Shown piece after piece: positions 7,201 through 11,357 of a DNA stretch of 11,357 nucleotides; the stretch's first letter is position 1, and each line of letters begins with the position of its first letter. The DNA lies in NCBI GenBank assembly GCA_946481615.1, contig CAMLOR010000093.1, positions 1 to 11,357 on the forward strand. Direction: 5' to 3'. The stretch comes from an uncultured Aquimonas sp. GTDB lineage: Bacteria; Pseudomonadota; Gammaproteobacteria; Xanthomonadales; Xanthomonadaceae. The notes under the pieces are model-generated. The model was not told the origin of the DNA. It was given only the letters and a program-made list of their open reading frames with translations, and searched no databases. The translations under genes were made by a program, and so were the position numbers.

Positions 7201-10200
7201 CGACGGCATTCACCGCCGCTTCGGTTTCGTTGACCTGGAACGTCGCGGCACTGAACTGCACTTCGCCCGTCTGCGCCGCGTCGTCGTCGGTGATGGTGGC
7301 CGTGCCGAGCGGCGTGCCGATCGTGGCGTTCGTGGCGTTCGACAGCGTGGCCGTGAACTGCTCGGGCGGCGCCGCTTCGAAGGTGTCGTCGCCCACGAGC
7401 GTCAGCGTGATCGTGGCCGTGGTCTGCGCCGCGGCGAAAGGCAGCGTGCCGCTCAGCGCGTCGGGCACGCCGAGGTAATCCTCCGGCGTGGTGGCCGTGT
7501 CCGGCGCGACGGTGTAGTCGACACTCGTGGCGAACTCGGTGTCGCCGGTTCGCGTGACGGTGAAGGCGAGCGAGGTGTTCGCATCGGTTTCGGTCGCCAT
7601 CGGGCTGTCTATGGCGAACACCGGCGCGGCGTCGCCGTCCGCGATGGCCGCGTTCGCGGTGCCGCCGCCAGCGAGCGTCGCGTTGACGGGGGCACTGAGC
7701 GTCGCGGTGACGTCTTCCGAGGGTTCGTCGATGGCGTCGTCGACCGCGAGGATGGAGATCGTCGCCGTCGTCGCGTTCGGCGCGATCGACACCATGCCAT
7801 TGAGCGGATCGACGCCGGCCGCGAAATCGCCGGCCTCGGTGCCGGCCGCTGCCGTGACGGCATAGGTGGCGGAAACGGTCTGATCGGTGTCGCCGGTGCG
7901 CGTCACGGTCCACACCAGCTGGCCGCCTTCGGCGACGCCGGCGCCGACGATGGCGAGCGTCGGCGGCAGTTCGTTGTCGGTGATGGTGACGGTGGCGGTC
8001 GCGGGCGTGCCCTCGACGGCGGTGCCGGAGTCGATGGCGAAATCGAGCGTCGCCACTTCCGTGGCTTCGAAGATGACGTCATCGACGATCGGCAGCGTGA
8101 GCACGCGGTCGCCGGTTTCGGTGTCGGCCCAGGTCACGGTGACGGAGGGCGCGAGCGCGCCATGATCGCCCGCCTCGGTCGAAGTGTCGGCCAGGCTCAG
8201 GGTCACCTGCACCGCGCCGCTGCCGGAGCCGACGCGCTGCAACGTGATCGTCGCGTCGCCCACGCCTTCGCCAACCGGATAATCGGCGGCGCTGAAACGG
8301 ATCTCGTCGGGAATGACGATGCCGTTGGAGAATTCGGAGGTGTTGTTCACCGGCCCCATCGTGGCCGGGCCTGGCAGATCGCTGACATCGTTGAGCGCCG
8401 TGGCGGTCATCACGATGGTCTTGCCGCGCGGATTGCCGGCCATGTCGGAGCCCGGCACCGGCGAATCCGTCTCGCTGAAGAGGCCGGCCGCGTCGGTCAC
8501 CACCATCTTCTCGCCGAGGAACTCGGCGCCCTCGTCGGTGATGGCGAAAGCTTCGATGCGGAAGGAGGTGCTCGCCGCCGAGGCCAGCGACCAGCTCACG
8601 TTGACCATCCCGCCGGCGTAGCTGGCGCCGGTCATCTGCGGGGCGTTCTGGCGGAAATTGGCGTAAGCGTGCGGCGTGTCGTCGGTGAGGACGGGATCGA
8701 GCGCGGTGTTGTTGGAAGCGAGGTTCTGGTCGTCGTTGGGCAGGTCCTCGGGATCGTCCAGATCGATGCCGAGCTGGCCATTGTCGAAGATCTGGTTGCG
8801 CTGCATCAGGTTGGCCCAGGCATGCGGATCGGATTGCCCGGTGTTGTTGAAGATCTTGATGCCGTGGCCGCCGTTGTGGGCGATCACGTTGCGATCGAGG
8901 TTGTTCGGCCCGCCGATGAGGTTGCCGCCCGAATCGTTGACGAAGATGCCGTGGCCGCCGTTCGGCGTGTCGGTCGAATTGGTGAAATCGCGGCCGATCA
9001 GATTGCCCTGGATGGTGTTGCCCTGCGTGGTGTTGCCACGCAGCAGGATGCCGTGCTCGGCGTTGGCGCCGATGACGTTGGCGTCGGCGCCGTTCGGGCC
9101 GCCCAACTGATGCGTGCCGTTGGAAACGTTGAGGCCATCGCACTGGTTGCCGAACTCGAACAGCCCGCCGCCGACCGGGAAATTCGCCACGCCCACGAGA
9201 TTGGCCGAAACGACCACGCCGTCGCTGGCGATGGCGCCGTTGGTGACGGCGATGCCGCCGGCGTCGATTTCCGGCGTCACGGTGGCGCCGAAGATGCCGC
9301 AGCGGCTGAAGACGACGACGTTGGCGGCGATCACGCCGGCGTAATCGGTCGGATTGGCCGGATCGGGCGCGCTCTCGAAGCGGATGCCGCTGTCGTAATT
9401 GCCCCAGGCGTCGGCGGTGATGCCGACCGGATTGGGCAGATCGATCGGGTTCGGCACGCCGACGAAGTTGCCGCCCACGAGATTGGGCCAGTACACGGCG
9501 CCGGCTTCCACCAGGATGCCGTCGGAATGATTGGCCGCCACCACGTTGCCGATGATGGCGTTGAGATAGGCGCCGCCGTCGATGTGGATGCCGGGGAACT
9601 GGCCGTCGTTCTCGGTGCCGTTGGCGAGCGGCTGATCGCCGTCCGCATTGGTGCCGACCTTGTTGCCGGCGAAGATCACGCCGCCGGTGTCGCCCAGGCC
9701 GCCGCTGATGCGCAGGCCGCTCTGGTCGTTGCCCGACAGCACGCTGTTGGTGATGGCGATCAGGTTGTCGTTGCCGAACAGCGCCTCGAACGCCGGCACC
9801 GCCGCCACCGCGTTGGTGGCGAAGGCCTGGAACGCTTCGGACAGTCCGGCGCCGCCGAGCGCGCCGATCAGATCCTGGATCGTCTGGGTGGGAATCCCGA
9901 GCGAGGAATCGGTGCTGAATTGCACCAGGATGCCGTTGAAATCGTTGGGCGCCGCGACGTTGCCGCTGGCGTCCACGCCCACCCACAGGTTGTCGAGGAT
10001 GTAGGGCGTGCCGTCGAGCGTGATGCCGTCGCCGCCCATGTCGATGATGACGAGGTTGACGATCGACGAACCTTCGTCGGCGGCCGCGTCCGCGGCGAAC
10101 ACGAAGCCGCCGTTGCCGTCGCCGTCGATCACGATTTCCGGATCGCCGTCGCCGTTGTTGCGGCCTTCGATGTTGAGATCGTCGGTGATGCTGGGAAGAC

Positions 10201-10498
10201 TGGAGGTCAGCGCCAGCGTGGTGATGCCGTTGTCGAACTCGATCGTATCGAGCGAGTTGCCGATATTGGCCTGCTGGATCGCAGCAGTCAGCGTGCAGAC
10301 GCCCTGGTCGCCGGCGGCCGGGTCGACGTCGCAGGCGTTGTCGGCGTTGCTGGCGTCGTTGACCGAGAACGTCTGCGCGATGGCATCGGCATCGGTCGTG
10401 TTGACGGTGTAGGTGGCGGCCTGGGAAGCGACCGGCAGCGCCAGCGTCGCCACCAGTCCGAGGTGTGCCAGCCAGCGAATCGTGCTGTTCTCGTGCAT
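4292..10498 (-). CDS. giant secreted/surface protein: CSLREA-like, beta-helix, ten Calx-beta modules, IPTL-CTERM-like tail
   Basis: The protein has 2068 residues. Its order is as follows. A signal peptide is cleaved near SQA|ATY at 27/28. A CSLREA-like segment holds Cys56, Cys68 and 'CTLTAAIQQAN'. A right-handed parallel beta-helix (about 90-600) has repeated NxIxGN and HGI turns, for example GNTIQGNLIG. A linker domain spans about 610-730. Ten Calx-beta modules begin near 732, 847, 960, 1079, 1194, 1315, 1428, 1543, 1660 and 1777, most closing with TITDDD. A choice-of-anchor-U-like domain (about 1893-2030, 'LVDGGAGDDDLVANG') is followed by an IPA..., hydrophobic, RQRR tail at 2041-2068. Calx-beta domains usually bind calcium, so adhesion or a matrix role outside the cell is the likely inference; the beta-helix could bind glycans. 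GGGGAG at 10505-10510 supports the ATG. It is monocistronic, with its own terminator, and divergent from the amidohydrolase. Confidence 0.93.
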   Translation of the reverse strand: MHENSTIRWLAHLGLVATLALPVASQAATYTVNTTDADAIAQTFSVNDASNADNACDVDPAAGDQGVCTLTAAIQQANIGNSLDTIEFDNGITTLALTSSLPSITDDLNIEGRNNGDGDPEIVIDGDGNGGFVFAADAAADEGSSIVNLVIIDMGGDGITLDGTPYILDNLWVGVDASGNVAAPNDFNGILVQFSTDSSLGIPTQTIQDLIGALGGAGLSEAFQAFATNAVAAVPAFEALFGNDNLIAITNSVLSGNDQSGLRISGGLGDTGGVIFAGNKVGTNADGDQPLANGTENDGQFPGIHIDGGAYLNAIIGNVVAANHSDGILVEAGAVYWPNLVGGNFVGVPNPIDLPNPVGITADAWGNYDSGIRFESAPDPANPTDYAGVIAANVVVFSRCGIFGATVTPEIDAGGIAVTNGAIASDGVVVSANLVGVANFPVGGGLFEFGNQCDGLNVSNGTHQLGGPNGADANVIGANAEHGILLRGNTTQGNTIQGNLIGRDFTNSTDTPNGGHGIFVNDSGGNLIGGPNNLDRNVIAHNGGHGIKIFNNTGQSDPHAWANLMQRNQIFDNGQLGIDLDDPEDLPNDDQNLASNNTALDPVLTDDTPHAYANFRQNAPQMTGASYAGGMVNVSWSLASAASTSFRIEAFAITDEGAEFLGEKMVVTDAAGLFSETDSPVPGSDMAGNPRGKTIVMTATALNDVSDLPGPATMGPVNNTSEFSNGIVIPDEIRFSAADYPVGEGVGDATITLQRVGSGSGAVQVTLSLADTSTEAGDHGALAPSVTVTWADTETGDRVLTLPIVDDVIFEATEVATLDFAIDSGTAVEGTPATATVTITDNELPPTLAIVGAGVAEGGQLVWTVTRTGDTDQTVSATYAVTAAAGTEAGDFAAGVDPLNGMVSIAPNATTATISILAVDDAIDEPSEDVTATLSAPVNATLAGGGTANAAIADGDAAPVFAIDSPMATETDANTSLAFTVTRTGDTEFATSVDYTVAPDTATTPEDYLGVPDALSGTLPFAAAQTTATITLTLVGDDTFEAAPPEQFTATLSNATNATIGTPLGTATITDDDAAQTGEVQFSAATFQVNETEAAVNAVVVVDRVNGTDGPASVDCAASAGTATAGADFTAGNVGVSWAAGEGGSKQCLIPIAGDALDEADETVSLALANVSGATVGNPANATLTILDNDAMPVISLSGPAPAAEGDAPTITGFVFTATLSAASGRDVTGLFATTDGTAMVADSDYAMLSQPFTITAGNTSAMFTVNVTGDATDELDETFTGTLSDLLNATPQDVPEIATATILNDDAPPPPAGQLRFTSATWSVGENGATAVVSVERVNGTAGAVAVDCTASAGTAGAADATFGTQTLNWADTVAGTQDCSIAIADDLLDEDDETVLLALSNATNGATLDAPSSATLTITDDDAPPVISIADFSQAEGDGPAATVFGFDVTLSAPSGRTVTVQAGTGGGNAGVPGDYASTTGTVTFAPGVVAQPFAVNVVGDTADETNETFDVTLSAPVNATLAADAVATGTIVNDDAPAGMLQFSAATYSVGEAGVQATITVTRMGGSTGAVTVQYGTANGSATAGADYTAASGMLSWADQDAADKTFTVPVTDDAADEPDETVLLSLASPTGGAALGVPVAATLTITDDDAPAPAGTLQFSAPTYGVGEAGVQATITVTRTGGSTGAVTVQYGSTDGSATAGADYTAASGTLSWADQDAAGKTFTVPVTDDAADEPDETVLLSLASPTGGAVLGAPVAATLTITDNDAPSPAGTLQFSAPTYGVGEAGAQATVTVTRTGGSTGAISVQYASADGSATAGSDYTTAAGTLNWADQDAAAKTFTVPVTNDATDEPDETITLTLSTPGGGAVLGSPATALLTITDDDSAAAGPKTFNGQTATGTGPLSVTFTGGGDPCGFTNATQAGLPPQPLPAGQVFPHGVLSSTITNCTVGATLAVTATYPQALPAGTQLWKYGRTLANQAPHWYAHPSVINGNTISFTLVDGGAGDDDLVANGTIVDPVGPAFAQGIATPGAAPITIPATDGNARLLMLLLVALAGLFALRQRR
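4838..5872 (-). repeat. three tandem 351-bp repeats encoding near-identical Calx-beta modules 8-10
   Basis: Units span 5540-5872, 5189-5521 and 4838-5170 (333 bases each), separated by 18-base linkers encoding APAPAG and APSPAG. By hand alignment the encoded 111-residue modules are 89% identical (8 versus 9) and 78% identical (9 versus 10). All share GSATAGxDYT and WADQDAAxKTFTVPV. The module length is exactly conserved. This marks recent in-frame tandem duplication within the gene. Confidence 0.9.
5873..7264 (-). repeat. duplicated two-module unit (Calx-beta modules 4-5 and 6-7)
   Basis: Two consecutive units of 708 bases (6557-7264) and 684 bases (5873-6556) each encode one module of the 'FSAATF/FTSATW...RVNG' type followed by one of the 'VISI/VISL...EGD...SGR' type. 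The first module of each unit has a cysteine pair: VDCAASAG with KQCLIPI, and VDCTASAG with QDCSIAI. The second modules share 'TLSAxSGR' and end in NDDAP. The parallel order and shared cysteines indicate duplication of a pair. This event is older than that of modules 8-10, since the sequences have diverged more. Confidence 0.7.
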
Positions 10499-10633
10499 TC
10501 CGTTCTCCCCGAGCGTTGGTGCGGACCTTCCAGTCCGCGGAATGGGCGAACGCGAAACGCGTCACGATCGGGACACGCACCAACCTTTGGCAGGTTGGCA
10601 GGCTGGGCTCGCTCCGGGTACGGTGCCGGGCTT

Positions 10634-10656
10634 GTGCCGCGAGTGGCTCGCGGCAC
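10634..10656 (+). promoter_or_regulatory. 10-bp stem hairpin in the leader of the amidohydrolase gene
   Basis: GTGCCGCGAG (10634-10643) and its exact complement CTCGCGGCAC (10647-10656) flank a TGG loop. The hairpin ends nine bases before the GAGGA ribosome-binding site at 10666-10670. It has no following T-run, so it is unlikely to be a terminator. It may stabilise or modulate the leader RNA, or be a binding site in the 180-base divergent promoter region. I could not identify confident -35/-10 boxes there on either strand. Confidence 0.4.
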
Positions 10657-10678
10657 CCCCCGAATGAGGAACGAAACC

Positions 10679-11357
10679 ATGCGTTTGGCGATGGCGATTT
10701 CCCTGGCCCTGGCGGCCGGTGCGGTCCTGGCGGCCGACAAGGGCAAGGACGAAGCGGCGAAGTGGGACGTCAATGCCGCCCACGGCCCCACCAAGACCGT
10801 CGCCTTCAGCGTCGACGAAGGCACTTGGATGGATGTCGACGTTTCGCCCGACGGCAAGACCCTCGCCTTCGACCTGCTGGGCGATCTCTACCTGCTTCCG
10901 ATCGCGGGCGGCGAAGCGCGCCGCATCACCTCGGGCCCGGCCTTCGACGTGCAGCCGCGCTTCTCGCCGGATGGCCGCGAACTGGCCTTCACCTCCGATC
11001 GCGCCGGCGGGAACAACGTCTGGCGCATCGGCATCGACGGCAAGAACGCGACGCAGGTGAGCAAGGAAAGCTTCCGCCTGATGAACAACCCGGTGTGGAC
11101 GCCCGACGGCCAGTACCTGATCGCACGCAAGCACTTCACAGGCCAGCGCTCGCTCGGCGCGGGCGAACTGTGGATGTTCCACAAGAGCGGCGGCGCCGGC
11201 CTGCAGCTCACCAAGCAGAAGAACGATCAGCAGGATCAGGGCGAGCCCGCCGTGTCGCCCGACGGCCGCTACGTGTACTTCAGCGAAGACGTGAGTCCCG
11301 GGCCGTTCTTCCAGTACAACAAGAACCCGCACGACACCATCTACGCCATCCGCCGCC
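10679..11357 (+). CDS. secreted amidohydrolase-family protein, N-terminal TolB-like propeller (partial, 3' end outside window)
   Basis: The first 226 codons are present; the frame is open to the window edge. A signal peptide, MRLAMAISLALAAGAVLA, is followed by KWDVNAAHGPTKTVAFSVDE and then PD40/WD40-like propeller blades: VSPDGKTLAF, FSPDGRELAF, WTPDGQYLIA and VSPDGRYVYF. This N-terminus, especially 'EGTWMDVDVSPDG' and 'FFQYNKNPHDTIYAI', is characteristic of large (about 1000-residue) periplasmic proteins in which a TolB-like propeller precedes a metal-dependent amidohydrolase domain. The catalytic domain would lie beyond the window, so the hydrolase assignment rests on resemblance of the N-terminus alone. 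The alternative is a prolyl-oligopeptidase-like or plain TolB-like protein. GAGGA at 10666-10670 lies eight bases before the ATG and fixes the start. Confidence 0.82.
   Translation, partial: MRLAMAISLALAAGAVLAADKGKDEAAKWDVNAAHGPTKTVAFSVDEGTWMDVDVSPDGKTLAFDLLGDLYLLPIAGGEARRITSGPAFDVQPRFSPDGRELAFTSDRAGGNNVWRIGIDGKNATQVSKESFRLMNNPVWTPDGQYLIARKHFTGQRSLGAGELWMFHKSGGAGLQLTKQKNDQQDQGEPAVSPDGRYVYFSEDVSPGPFFQYNKNPHDTIYAIRR

Noticed and set aside
6579..7913. 444-residue open frame on the minus strand within the Calx-beta region
   Set aside because: It is a low-complexity Arg/His-rich shadow caused by high GC and repeated modules. The other frame encodes coherent Calx-beta modules throughout.
10521..10538. 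GCGGAC/GTCCGC inverted repeat in the leader of the giant gene
   Set aside because: A six-base stem with a six-base loop is expected often by chance in such GC-rich DNA.
8079..10583. 834-residue open frame on the minus strand overlapping the giant gene
   Set aside because: It is a frame-shifted shadow, rich in Arg/His/Gln with no domain, signal or ribosome-binding site. The overlapped frame has clear signal peptide and beta-helix sequence.

Overview
The window is a GC-rich bacterial chromosome segment with compact, mostly leaderless-looking intergenic gaps. The genes fit a gammaproteobacterium of the Xanthomonadaceae/Rhodanobacteraceae (Lysobacterales) type. The pointers are the short 258-aa AMP nucleosidase, a large amidohydrolase with a TolB-like propeller, and a secreted Calx-beta/beta-helix protein with an IPTL-CTERM-like tail. 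This placement is inference from gene content; there is no rRNA or other phylogenetic marker here.

Layout. At 2-91 is the C-terminal tail of a rhodanese-domain protein. A small lipoprotein gene (195-494, +) meets an AMP nucleosidase gene (501-1277, -) tail to tail, with six bases between stops. Divergent from the nucleosidase is an AraC-type regulator (about 1370-2242, +). It is followed by a DUF1761 membrane protein (2312-2728, +) and a 2-hydroxychromene-2-carboxylate isomerase/DsbA-like protein (2725-3348, +). The last two overlap in a TTGA junction and are probably translationally coupled. Next is an unrecognised secreted protein with a cysteine-rich N-terminus (3415-4245, +), preceded by a 19-bp perfect dyad.

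More than half of the window (4292-10498, -) is one gene for a 2068-residue secreted protein. Its order is: signal peptide, CSLREA-like segment, right-handed parallel beta-helix, ten Calx-beta modules, choice-of-anchor-U-like domain, and an IPTL-CTERM-like hydrophobic tail. A strong intrinsic terminator lies just beyond its stop. The array has a visible duplication history: modules 4-5 and 6-7 are duplicated pairs, and modules 8-10 are a near-identical 351-bp tandem repeat. Divergent from it is the start of a secreted amidohydrolase with PD40/TolB-like propeller repeats (10679 to the window end, +).

The genes do not form one pathway. AMP salvage/turnover, a small regulator-membrane protein-isomerase run, and a cell-surface module stand side by side. 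I see no mobile element, CRISPR array, tRNA or rRNA, and no gap without a gene longer than about 180 bases. The most unusual item is the large repeat protein, with its recently duplicated modules, paired cysteines confined to two modules, and divergent sorting tail. I found no convincing previously undescribed multi-gene system.
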